DNA of 37,655 nucleotides, from NCBI GenBank assembly GCA_028284885.1, contig JANQQW010000169.1, positions 1 through 37,655 of the forward strand. The letters are read 5' to 3'. Shown piece by piece: positions 7,626 through 15,536 of the stretch. Position numbers and translations under genes: made by a program. The notes beneath the pieces were generated by a model. That model was not told where the DNA came from. It ran no database searches and was given only the letters and a program-made list of their open reading frames with translations. Numbering within the stretch: the first letter of the stretch is position 1; the number at the start of each line of letters is the position of its first letter. Origin of the DNA: Planctomycetaceae bacterium. GTDB lineage: Bacteria > Planctomycetota > Planctomycetia > Planctomycetales > Planctomycetaceae.

Positions 7626-8688
7626 CGGAAAGGGGACCGTCTACCGCACGTCGGACGGCCGCTACCGAGCCGAGATTGTCATCGGCTGGGTCGGCGGCCG
7701 CCGGCGCCGGAAGGTCCGTACCTGTCGAACGCGGAAAGAGGCGTACGACGCGCTGGACGAGCTGCTCGCGCGTCAGGAGCAGGCTCCTGACAAGGGGCTC
7801 GACGACTTCCTGCGTGGCTGGTTGGCGATCGTCAAACGTGACCGCGCGCCGAGCACCCATCTGAACTACAGCCTGTCCGTGAAGAACTGGGTCGCTCCCG
7901 GCCTTGGACACCTGAAGGTCGGTGAGTTGACGGCTCTCGAAATCGATCAGTGGCTGTCGGGCATCGAGAACGCCCCAACTCGACGGGCGGCCTACCTCAC
8001 CCTCAGTGCCTCGCTCGGGTACGCGGTGCGGATGGGGGTGATTCTGTCCAACCCCTGCTCGCTGCTCAACGCACCGCGGGCGAAGCGGAAGGAGATCAAC
8101 CCGTTCTCCGAGAGCGAGGTGACGTCCATCCTGGTTGAGACCGAGCAACACCGGCTGCACGCGGCGTTCGTTCTCGCATTCGCGTTCGGTCTTCGCAGCG
8201 GCGAACTGTGGGGGCTGCACTGGGCGGACATCGACTTCAAAGCCGAGACCCTCGCGGTTCGAAGGCAGGCGTGCGAGGTTGCCGGCCGAGTCCACTTGAA
8301 GGACCTGAAGAACGCCAAGACGGCGCGGACGATCCACCTGACTGGGCGATGCCTCGAAGCCCTGTACGAGCGTCGGAAGGCCGCGGTGGTCGACCTCTTC
8401 TCCGCCGACGAGCCCGTTTTCACCACGGGGGCTGGCTACGTCCTGCGGTCCAACTTCTCGAACCGCACCTGGAAGCCGTTGCTGAAGAGGCTGAGCATCG
8501 CCCACCGGGGCTTTCACCACACGCGGCACACAGCGGCGAAGATGCTGCTGGCGGATGGCGTTCCGCTGAACGAGGTGTCGTTCATTCTCGGCCATTCAAA
8601 CCCCAGCACGACCTCGGACGTGTACGGCGAGTTCGTTCCGGGAATGGCCGGACAGGCCACCGAAGCGGTGCGAAAACGGCTCGGGTAG
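7594..8688 (+). CDS. Tyrosine-type site-specific integrase
   Basis: A 364-residue phage/island integrase starting at GTG 7594 (MARPRKRKRANGKGTVY); a TTG at 7582 is possible but adds only four residues. Residues 1-55 form an arm-binding domain (GTVYRTSDGRYRAEIVIGW, then GGRRRRKVRTCRTRKEA). Residues 68-160 are the core-binding domain. The catalytic domain has Arg201 in FGLRSGELWGLHW, a lysine in LKNAKTART (about 242), H308-x-x-R311 in FHHTRHT, His334 in ILGHSN and Tyr344 in SDVYGEF, so the full active set is present. The gene ends 46 bases before the 3' end of a tRNA-Pro gene, which is probably the attachment target. It is probably expressed with the overlapping small gene before it. Confidence 0.93.
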   Translation: MARPRKRKRANGKGTVYRTSDGRYRAEIVIGWVGGRRRRKVRTCRTRKEAYDALDELLARQEQAPDKGLDDFLRGWLAIVKRDRAPSTHLNYSLSVKNWVAPGLGHLKVGELTALEIDQWLSGIENAPTRRAAYLTLSASLGYAVRMGVILSNPCSLLNAPRAKRKEINPFSESEVTSILVETEQHRLHAAFVLAFAFGLRSGELWGLHWADIDFKAETLAVRRQACEVAGRVHLKDLKNAKTARTIHLTGRCLEALYERRKAAVVDLFSADEPVFTTGAGYVLRSNFSNRTWKPLLKRLSIAHRGFHHTRHTAAKMLLADGVPLNEVSFILGHSNPSTTSDVYGEFVPGMAGQATEAVRKRLG

Positions 8689-8734
8689 TCACCCAGTGAC
8701 CACCCAAGCCGAGTGCAATTCGCCGTAAGTCGAG

Positions 8735-8808
<74 letters not shown>

Positions 8809-8917
8809 ATGTCAGGCGGCCATTCTAGTGAAGCCCCGGCGGCGGTCAACGTCGCGGGGGCACCTCGGTGCAACCTCTCGACACCGCCGTGACGGTTCGG
8901 TTCGCCGGAAACCCGGC

Positions 8918-10750
8918 CTACTTGGTCCTCGACGCGAGGCGGCGGGCGATGTAGCCGCGGACGACTGGCAGCTTGCACTCCCGCAGGGCCTTCGTCGCCC
9001 ACGCCGGATCCTCGGCGACGACCGGCTCGATGCCGTACCAGATCATCAGCGGGATGTTCGGGTCGTCGGCGTCCTCGGCCCGCGAGAGGAGGGCCATCGC
9101 GATCGGCTTGCGCTCGTCGAGTTCCAGACGCTGCAGCAGCGACGCGAACGTCAGCCGGGCGAACGGGTCCTTCTCGTCGGCGGCCGCTCGGGCGAGCCCC
9201 TCGGCCGACTTGCCCCCTTGCACGATCTCCTCGACGAGCAGTCGTTGTGCGAAGGTCCGCACCTCGAGGCGTTCGTGGCCGAGATAGCCGAGTGCACCAA
9301 CGCCGCCGATGCCGGACTGCATCACGACGGTGAGTGCACGCTGGCGGGCCAAGGCGGTGCGTCCGTTCTCGACGAGTTCCTCGACCGCCCCCGCGACCTC
9401 GACCGCGATCTCCGATTCGTCGTCCCGGACCCGTTCGAGGAACGCCAGTTGGGCGCGGCGGCCGAACCACTCGTTCTCGTGGTCGAACAGCCTGACGAGT
9501 TCGAGCAGCGAGAGCTTCGCGAGATCCCCCTTCCACGGCTTCGTCTTGCCGTAGGTGATCTTGTGGATGCGGCCGTTCGAGCGGTCGCAGTGGTCGTAGT
9601 CGTGGCACTCGCCGGTGTCGGACCAGTCGGTCATGAAGACGCCGCCGTCGGGTCCGTACTTCAGTTCGAGGCCGCGGAACCAGGGGTCGTTGGCCTTGAG
9701 GAAGTCGGGTTCGCGCTTCGAGCGGTAGCCCGACTTGAAGCGGTGCAGCGAGTCGACGTTGACGCGTCGGCCGTGCAGGTTACAGGTGTAGAGTTTGCCG
9801 CGGTACTCCACGGGCCAGTTGTCGCCGCGGTAGATCATGCAGCCGACGTGGGCGTGTCCGCCGCCGGCCGCGTCGTGAATGCCCTGTCCGCCGCGGGAGG
9901 TCGTCCACTTGCCGCCGCCCCAGTGGATGTAGTCCGCGCAGCTGGGCATCAGGCCGTACACGTTCTCCGTCAGATCCTCGCCGTACATCCGCTCGTAGTG
10001 GCCGCCGGGGACCACGTGGAAGAGGTGCTTGATGACGCAGTTCGTGACGAAGATCTCGCCGCGGTCGTCGAACTCGAGTCCCCACGGGTTCGTGAAGCCT
10101 CGGGCGACGACGTCGAACACGTGCTTCGTGGGGTGGTACCGCCAGACGCCGCACCGCATGGGGGTGCGGTCCTCCTCCGGCGTGCCCGGCTTGCCGACCA
10201 TCGACGTCGCGAGGATGCCGTTGCAGCCGTAGAGCCACCCGTCGGGCCCCCACGTCAGCCCGTTGAAGACGTTGTGCTTGCAGTCGAGGGACCAGCCGTC
10301 GAGCAGAACCTCGGGCGGCCCGTCCGGCTCGTCGTCGCCGTCCGCGTCGGGGACGAACAGGAAGTTCGGCAGCGAGCAGAGCCAGACGCCGCCGTAGCCG
10401 ACGGCGATGCCGGAGAGGTTGCTGCCGTTCTCCAGGAAGACGGTCTTCTCGTCGAATCGGCCGTCGCCGTCGGTGTCCTCGAAGACCGAGACGCGGTCGT
10501 TGCCGGTGCCGTCGTCGCTCCACTTCGGGTAGCTGAGGCACTCGACGACCCACAGCCGGCCGCGGTGGTCGAAGGTGAACGCGATCGGCTGCACGACGTC
10601 CGGTTCGCCGGCGAACAGCGTCACCTCGAAACCCTCCGGCACGGACATCCGGCCGGGCGCCTCGGTCGGCGGGACCGGGGCCGCAGGCTCGTCTGCGAGA
10701 ACGAGAGAGGCCGGCTGGAACAGGAGGGCCGCGGCGAGCAGACGAGTCAT
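8918..10750 (-). CDS. PVC-type membrane-bound dehydrogenase-like protein (beta-propeller plus HEAT repeats)
   Basis: A 610-residue exported protein. Residues 1-19 are a signal peptide (MTRLLAAALLFQPASLVLA). From about 33 comes a six-bladed beta-propeller of the PVC 'membrane-bound dehydrogenase' type, with SVPEGFEVTLFAGEP, HRGRLWVVE, DGDGRFDEKTVF, NGLTWGPDGWLYG, RGFTNPWGLEFDDRGE and DGGVFMTDWSDTGEC as blade motifs. Residues about 440-605 are helical repeats of the HEAT kind. Many planctomycete relatives also carry a C-terminal cytochrome c domain (CxxCH); here the chain ends after the repeats and no CxxCH is seen. Substrate is unknown; the family is thought to act on sugars or alcohols in the periplasm. 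It is 70 bases downstream of the asparagine synthase gene on the same strand; a TACAAT box lies in that gap, so it may have its own promoter. Confidence 0.88.
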   Translation of the reverse strand: MTRLLAAALLFQPASLVLADEPAAPVPPTEAPGRMSVPEGFEVTLFAGEPDVVQPIAFTFDHRGRLWVVECLSYPKWSDDGTGNDRVSVFEDTDGDGRFDEKTVFLENGSNLSGIAVGYGGVWLCSLPNFLFVPDADGDDEPDGPPEVLLDGWSLDCKHNVFNGLTWGPDGWLYGCNGILATSMVGKPGTPEEDRTPMRCGVWRYHPTKHVFDVVARGFTNPWGLEFDDRGEIFVTNCVIKHLFHVVPGGHYERMYGEDLTENVYGLMPSCADYIHWGGGKWTTSRGGQGIHDAAGGGHAHVGCMIYRGDNWPVEYRGKLYTCNLHGRRVNVDSLHRFKSGYRSKREPDFLKANDPWFRGLELKYGPDGGVFMTDWSDTGECHDYDHCDRSNGRIHKITYGKTKPWKGDLAKLSLLELVRLFDHENEWFGRRAQLAFLERVRDDESEIAVEVAGAVEELVENGRTALARQRALTVVMQSGIGGVGALGYLGHERLEVRTFAQRLLVEEIVQGGKSAEGLARAAADEKDPFARLTFASLLQRLELDERKPIAMALLSRAEDADDPNIPLMIWYGIEPVVAEDPAWATKALRECKLPVVRGYIARRLASRTK

Positions 10751-10778
10751 GGTGTACCTCGATGGAACGGTCCCGCGG

Positions 10779-10784
10779 ATTGTA
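10779..10784 (-). promoter_or_regulatory. Possible -10 box (TACAAT) of the PVC dehydrogenase-like gene
   Basis: On the minus strand TACAAT lies 28 bases before the ATG at 10750, in the 70-base gap after the asparagine synthase gene. No good -35 is visible. The same hexamer precedes the cupredoxin-like gene. Confidence 0.3.
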
Positions 10785-10820
10785 GCCGGACCAACCGCGA
10801 CGGATCGAGGACTCGACGCG

Positions 10821-12785
10821 TCAGACGACCGCCTTCGGACCGTCCGGGACCTCGCCGTCGATCCACGTCCGGTGCCAGCACTCCAGCACGAGCAACGACC
10901 ACAACCGGGCCCCGTGGTCGAACCGGTGTTCGGAGTGATCCTTGAGGAGTCGGCGGATCTCGGACTCGACGAAGTAGCCGCGTTCCAGGCTGCGGCGGTC
11001 GAGTAGGCAACCCTGCACGAACTCTCGCAGCTCGTTGCGGAACCAGTGGCCGAGCGGCACGCCGAACCCCATTTTCGGCCGGTTCCTGACCGAAGGGGGC
11101 AGCAGCTCGGAGAAGGTCTGCGTCAGCACGTGCTTGCCGCGTCGCCCCCTCAGCTTCAGTTCGACCGGCATCTTGGCGGCGAGTTCGACGACGTGATGGT
11201 CGAGGAACGGACTGCGGCACTCGAGGCCGTGGGCCATGGTGGCGACATCGACCTTCCTCAGGATGTCGCACGGCAGGTAGGTCAGCACGTCGGCGCAGGT
11301 CGTCCGAGTGACGAAGTCGCGTCCCGGACAGGTCTGGAAGGCGTTCTGCAGGAAGTCGGCCGGATCCCGTTCGCCGATCGCCGCCTTCATCTCGGGCGAC
11401 AGCAACCCGCCCCACACCTCCGGGTCGAAGATCGCAATCCAGTTGAGGTACCGCCGCTCCGGGGGTTGGTCGACCACCTTCAGGAACCGCTGGGCTCGCC
11501 GCAGGTACGACCCCTGCTCGCTCGGCGTCGGCAGCTTCTGCCACAGGTCCCAGCCGAAGACCGATCGGGCGAACCTCGGCAGGGCGTCGATCATCCCGGC
11601 GAGTCGCACGGCCTGGTAACGGTTGTAGCCGCCGAACAGCTCGTCGCCGCCGTCGCCGGAGAGGGCGACCGTCACGTCCGACCGCGTCGTCTCGGCGAGC
11701 GCCATCGTCGGGATCGCGGAGCTGTCGGCGAACGGCACGTCGTAGTGCCACGCGAGCTTCGGCAACACCTTGACCGCCGCGGCCTCGACGACCCGCTCGT
11801 GGTGCTGGGAACCGATCGTCGAGGCGACCTCGCGGGCGTAGTCACGTTCGTCGAAGCTCGCCTCGGAGAAGCCGATCGAGAACGTGTGGATCGGCGACCC
11901 GCTCAGCCGTTGCATCAACCCGGCGACGATCGACGAGTCGATGCCGCCCGAGAGAAACGCCCCGATCGGCACGTCGCTCCGCATCCGCAAGCGGACCGAC
12001 TCCGTCAGTCGGTCGTGCAGTTCGCGGCTCCAGCGGTCCGGCGACCAGCCGGACGTGTCTTCCGGGACGGTGTCCTCCTCCTCGCGGCCGGGCTCGTAGG
12101 GTGGCGTCCAGTAGCGACGGACGTCGAGCTTGCCCTTCTCGAAGACAGCAAGATGCGCCGGTGGGATCTCGCGGTAGCCCTTCAGGATCGAGGTCGAGTG
12201 CGGCACGTACTGGTAGACGAGGTACTGCCACAACGCGAAGCGGTCGATCTCCCGCGGCGCTCCGGGCACCTGCAGCAGGGCCTTCATCTCGCTGGCGAAG
12301 TAGAGGTGCCGGCCGTCGCGACGAACGAACAGCGGCTTCTGTCCGAGCCGGTCGCGAACCAGCACGAGCCGGCCCTTCCCGGCGTCCCACAGGGCGAACG
12401 CGAACATGCCGCGGAGCCGCTCGACGAGACCGAAGCCGTACTCCTCGTACGCGTGGACGAGGACCTCGGTGTCCCCGTCGGTCCGGAACCGGTGTCCGCG
12501 GCTCTGCAGTTCCTCGCGCAGCTCCAGGTAGTTGTAGATCTCGCCGTTGAAGGAGACCCAGACGGTCTCGTCCTCGTTCGCCATCGGCTGTGGGCTGCCT
12601 TCGACGTCGATGATCGACAGCCGCCGGTGCCCGAGTGCGGCCCCGGCTCGGTCGTCACGGGCGTCGAGGTGGAAGCCGTCGGCGTCGGGTCCGCGGTGGG
12701 CGAGGACGCGGGTCATCCGCTCGAGGACCTCGCGCTGCAGAGGCCGCGCCCCCTTCTCCCAGGCCGCCCCGGCGATGCCGCACAC
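10821..12785 (-). CDS. asnB: Asparagine synthase (glutamine-hydrolysing)
   Basis: A 654-residue class II (Ntn) glutamine amidotransferase-type asparagine synthetase. I start it at GTG 12785 because Cys2 in MCGIAGA must be the N-terminal nucleophile after Met removal, and because GAGGAGG lies 6 bases upstream, a strong ribosome-binding site for this window. The glutaminase domain (1-210) shows LAHRGPDADG, GHRRLSIID, SFNGEIYNY and RDRLGQKPLF. The synthetase domain shows the ATP-pyrophosphatase loop LSGGIDSS (278-285) and SGDGGDELFGGY. It makes asparagine from aspartate, glutamine and ATP. Being 11 bases downstream of a glycosyltransferase, it may instead belong to a surface-polysaccharide pathway, where AsnB-like enzymes amidate sugar acids or peptide parts (inference). 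The frame stays open upstream, but that part overlaps the glycosyltransferase gene. Confidence 0.95.
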   Translation of the reverse strand: MCGIAGAAWEKGARPLQREVLERMTRVLAHRGPDADGFHLDARDDRAGAALGHRRLSIIDVEGSPQPMANEDETVWVSFNGEIYNYLELREELQSRGHRFRTDGDTEVLVHAYEEYGFGLVERLRGMFAFALWDAGKGRLVLVRDRLGQKPLFVRRDGRHLYFASEMKALLQVPGAPREIDRFALWQYLVYQYVPHSTSILKGYREIPPAHLAVFEKGKLDVRRYWTPPYEPGREEEDTVPEDTSGWSPDRWSRELHDRLTESVRLRMRSDVPIGAFLSGGIDSSIVAGLMQRLSGSPIHTFSIGFSEASFDERDYAREVASTIGSQHHERVVEAAAVKVLPKLAWHYDVPFADSSAIPTMALAETTRSDVTVALSGDGGDELFGGYNRYQAVRLAGMIDALPRFARSVFGWDLWQKLPTPSEQGSYLRRAQRFLKVVDQPPERRYLNWIAIFDPEVWGGLLSPEMKAAIGERDPADFLQNAFQTCPGRDFVTRTTCADVLTYLPCDILRKVDVATMAHGLECRSPFLDHHVVELAAKMPVELKLRGRRGKHVLTQTFSELLPPSVRNRPKMGFGVPLGHWFRNELREFVQGCLLDRRSLERGYFVESEIRRLLKDHSEHRFDHGARLWSLLVLECWHRTWIDGEVPDGPKAVV

Positions 12786-12796
12786 GTCGATCCTCC

Positions 12797-13912
12797 TCAG
12801 TTCGCGAGTACGCGACGGTACACGTCGACGTGGCCGGCGACCATCGCCTCGACCGAGAAGTCCGACCGCATCCGCTCTCGACCGGCCTCGCCCATCCGCC
12901 TTGCCGCCTCCGGGTCGGCGAGCAGGCGGTCGGTCCACTGGGCGAAGGCGGTCGCGTCGCCGACCGGCACGAGGTAGCCGGTCTCGCCGTCGACGACGAG
13001 TTCGCGATTCGCCGGGATTTCGCTCGCCACGACCGGCTTCCCCGCCGCCATCGCCTCCATCACGGCGTTCGACTGCCCCTCGAAGTCGCTCGCGATCCAG
13101 AACACGTCCGTCGTCGCCAGCAACTCCGGCACGTCCTCGCGATGGCCAGCGAAGTGCACGAGGTGCGCACACTCGAACTCCCGCGCCAGGTCCCCGACCT
13201 TTCGTCGTTCTGGACCTTCTCCGACGACCAACAGGTGCACGTCGTCCGTCAGCTGCCGGAGGATCTGCATGGCCCACACGAGGTCGAAGACACGTTTCTG
13301 GCGGGCGAGACGCCCCACGGTGACAACGACGCGAGCGGACTCGGGGATCTCGAACTCGGCCCGCAATCCGGCGTCCGAGCGAGGAGTCGGGGAATCGTCG
13401 TCGATGACAATGCCGTTCGGCACCACGCTGATCCGCTCGGCCGGGTAGCCGAGTTCTCCGTAGAAGTCGGCGACGGGCGGGGAGTTCGCGACCAGCCAAG
13501 CCGTCCGGTCGATCTGGCGACGATCGAGCCAGCGCTGCCAGCCGGCCTTCCACGAGTCGACGCACCGCTCCGAGACGACGACTCGCGGCCCCCCTGCCCC
13601 GCCGGTCACGAGTCGCGTGTACGCGTTCGCCGTGAACATCCAGGAGTTGACAACGTCCGGCTGCCAGTCCCGGATTCGCGACCTCAGCCGCCACAGCGTC
13701 GCCGGGTCGAACTTCCACCGCTTGCCGAGCACCTCGACCGGCACGCCGGCCGCCTCGATCCGCTCTGCGTAGGGGCCGCCGCGGACGAGGGCGACCACCC
13801 GCACGTCGAACTCGTCGCGAGGCAGTTGCTCGGCGAGCAGTGTCAACTGCTTCTCCGCACCGGAGCGGTCGAGCGTCGGGATGACGAGCAGCAGTTTGAT
13901 CATCGAATTCAC
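12797..13912 (-). CDS. GT4-family glycosyltransferase
   Basis: A 371-residue GT-B glycosyltransferase of the GT4 group (RfaB/WcaL-like). The N-terminal Rossmann domain begins IKLLLVIPTLDRSGAEKQ, with the glycine-rich acceptor loop. The second domain opens at ISVVPNGI (about 162-169) and RVVVTVGRLARQKRV. The donor-binding E-x7-E motif is visible in FEGQSNAVMEAMAAGKP. It transfers a sugar from an activated donor to a lipid- or cell-surface acceptor in the cytoplasm. ATG 13912 is taken as the start; a second Met three codons on is an equal option. The stop overlaps the ribosome-binding site of asnB, so the two are translated from one message. Confidence 0.9.
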   Translation of the reverse strand: MNSMIKLLLVIPTLDRSGAEKQLTLLAEQLPRDEFDVRVVALVRGGPYAERIEAAGVPVEVLGKRWKFDPATLWRLRSRIRDWQPDVVNSWMFTANAYTRLVTGGAGGPRVVVSERCVDSWKAGWQRWLDRRQIDRTAWLVANSPPVADFYGELGYPAERISVVPNGIVIDDDSPTPRSDAGLRAEFEIPESARVVVTVGRLARQKRVFDLVWAMQILRQLTDDVHLLVVGEGPERRKVGDLAREFECAHLVHFAGHREDVPELLATTDVFWIASDFEGQSNAVMEAMAAGKPVVASEIPANRELVVDGETGYLVPVGDATAFAQWTDRLLADPEAARRMGEAGRERMRSDFSVEAMVAGHVDVYRRVLAN

Positions 13913-13983
13913 GGGCAGGTGGGGTTGCGAGGGAGGTTAGACGACTCGGCCCTTTCCGTCATCAGCGACTGACGAAACGCCGC

Positions 13984-14013
13984 TTGGTCGTGCCCCGCGC
14001 CGGCCGATACCAT
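13984..14013 (+). promoter_or_regulatory. Possible sigma70-type promoter of the macrodomain gene
   Basis: TTGGTC at 13984-13989 and TACCAT at 14008-14013 are separated by 18 bases, 33 bases before the GTG start at 14047. It lies in the 134-base divergent gap between the glycosyltransferase and macrodomain genes. Confidence 0.4.
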
Positions 14014-14046
14014 GAAAGTCGAGCGCATAGAAAAGGGACGAGAGCC

Positions 14047-14586
14047 GTGCACGCCGTCGTCGGCAACTGCCACATCGAACTCGCGGAAGGCGACGTCACC
14101 AAGCAGTCCGTCGACGCGATCGTGAACGCCGCAAACGCCCGGCTGGCCGGGGGTGGCGGCGTCGACGGGGCGATCCACCGAGCGGGCGGCCCGTCGTTGA
14201 TGCAGGAGACGCGCGAGAAGTTCCCCGACGGCTGCTCCACCGGCAGCGCCGTTCCCACGTCCGCGGGCGACCTGCCGGCGAGGTTCGTCTTCCACGCCGT
14301 CGGCCCCGTCTGGCGAGGCGGCCGGACCGACGAGCCCGCCAAGCTCGCCTCGGCACACACGCGGTGCCTCGAGCTCGCCGTCGAACACGACTGCGACAGC
14401 ATCGCCTTCCCGGCCCTCAGCACCGGAGCGTACGGCTACCCGCTCGACCAGGCGGCCGAGGTCGCGTTGACGACGGTTCGCGACTTCCTCGCCGAGCACG
14501 ACCGCCCCTCCCTCGTGCGGTTCGTCCTGTTCGACGCCGGAAGCTACGGCGCCTTCGCCCGCGTGCTGGAGGAGATGAGCACGTGA
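14047..14586 (+). CDS. Macrodomain (MacroD-type) ADP-ribosyl hydrolase
   Basis: A 179-residue single macrodomain. GTG 14047 is used as start; the open frame extends to 13984, but the added part is basic and unconserved. Key motifs are GDVTKQSVDAIVNAAN (15-30) with the NAAN that contacts the distal ribose, GGGGVDGAIHRAGG (35-48) with the Asp of the MacroD catalytic loop (Asp40), and ALSTGAYGYP, the phosphate-binding loop. MacroD-type enzymes remove mono-ADP-ribose from proteins and deacetylate O-acetyl-ADP-ribose. All active-site positions look intact. Its stop codon overlaps the start of the next gene (GTGA), so translation is coupled with the alpha/beta hydrolase. Confidence 0.92.
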   Translation: MHAVVGNCHIELAEGDVTKQSVDAIVNAANARLAGGGGVDGAIHRAGGPSLMQETREKFPDGCSTGSAVPTSAGDLPARFVFHAVGPVWRGGRTDEPAKLASAHTRCLELAVEHDCDSIAFPALSTGAYGYPLDQAAEVALTTVRDFLAEHDRPSLVRFVLFDAGSYGAFARVLEEMST

Positions 14587-15467
14587 GCGTGGCCGCTGCC
14601 GTCGAACCGGTCGTCTGCGAGTACACCGCCTCGGACGGCTACGTCTTCAAGTACCGCCTGTGGCGAACCGCGGGCGAACCGCGGGGGTACGTCGTCGCGC
14701 TCCACGGCATTCAGAGCCACCCGGGCTGGTACGAGTACTCGACCCGCACGCTCTGCGAGTCCGGCTACGAGATCCGCTTCCTCGACCGCCGCGGGGCGGG
14801 GCTCAACGAGGTCGAACGCGGGCACGGCATGCCGGCCGCGCGGCTCGTCGCCGACGTCACGCAGGTCCTCCGGGACGTGCGCCATCTCCGCGACGCCGCC
14901 GAACTGCAGGTCCCGGTCGTGCTGATGGCCGTCAGCTGGGGGGGCAAGCTCGCGAACGCCGTCTGCGGCACGCGGCCCGATCTCGTCGACGCCCTCGCCC
15001 TGCAGTACCCCGGCATCAAACCGCTCATCCGGCCGACGTGGTGGCAGGACTTCAAGCTTCGGTACGCGACGAAGCGAGGCTGGGTGAACTACCGCGTTCC
15101 CATCCCGCTCGACGACCCGGAGCTGTTCACCGACGAGCCGGACTGGCAGACGTTCATCGCCGAAGATCCGCTGGCCCTGCACGAGGCCTCCGTCGGGTTC
15201 CTGGCCGCCAGCCGAGGGCTCGACAGGATCAACGACCGCGTGCCGCAGCAGATCACGCAACCGGTGCTTCTCCAACTCGCCGGCCGCGACCGGATCATCG
15301 ACAACGTCGCGACCAAGAAGCACTTCGACCGCCTCGGCTCGAAGGACAAGGAACTGGTCGAGTACCCGAACGCCCGGCACACGCTCGAGTTCGAACCGAA
15401 CCGCGACGAGGTGATCGGCGACCTGCTGGAGTGGCTCGGCCGCCTGCCCGACCGTCGATCCCCTTGA
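14583..15467 (+). CDS. Alpha/beta hydrolase (lysophospholipase-like)
   Basis: A 294-residue serine hydrolase. GTG 14583 overlaps the macrodomain stop by four bases; nothing upstream in the frame is conserved. The oxyanion-hole motif is VVALHGIQSHPGWY (37-50). The nucleophile elbow is MAVSWGG with Ser118 (A-x-S-x-G rather than G-x-S-x-G). The acid is in LAGRDRIID and the histidine in ARHTLEFE near the C terminus, so the triad is complete. The layout matches monoacylglycerol lipase/lysophospholipase (Hydrolase_4) proteins. There is no signal peptide, so it acts in the cytoplasm. The substrate is unknown; coupling to an ADP-ribosyl hydrolase hints at ester or acyl-ADP-ribose chemistry but does not prove it. 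Confidence 0.88.
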   Translation: MSVAAAVEPVVCEYTASDGYVFKYRLWRTAGEPRGYVVALHGIQSHPGWYEYSTRTLCESGYEIRFLDRRGAGLNEVERGHGMPAARLVADVTQVLRDVRHLRDAAELQVPVVLMAVSWGGKLANAVCGTRPDLVDALALQYPGIKPLIRPTWWQDFKLRYATKRGWVNYRVPIPLDDPELFTDEPDWQTFIAEDPLALHEASVGFLAASRGLDRINDRVPQQITQPVLLQLAGRDRIIDNVATKKHFDRLGSKDKELVEYPNARHTLEFEPNRDEVIGDLLEWLGRLPDRRSP

Positions 15468-15536
15468 ATCCGGATGAGAGTTCCGGGCCTCTTTGATATC
15501 CTCGACAGCACGACTTTCAGCCACCGGAGACCAACC

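Noticed and set aside
8828-10945. A long plus-strand open frame opposite the PVC dehydrogenase-like gene
   Set aside because: Antisense shadow; its translation lacks motifs, while the minus strand encodes a signal peptide and propeller motifs.
12635-13972. A plus-strand open frame opposite the glycosyltransferase gene
   Set aside because: Shadow of the GT4 gene, with low-complexity Arg/His-rich translation.
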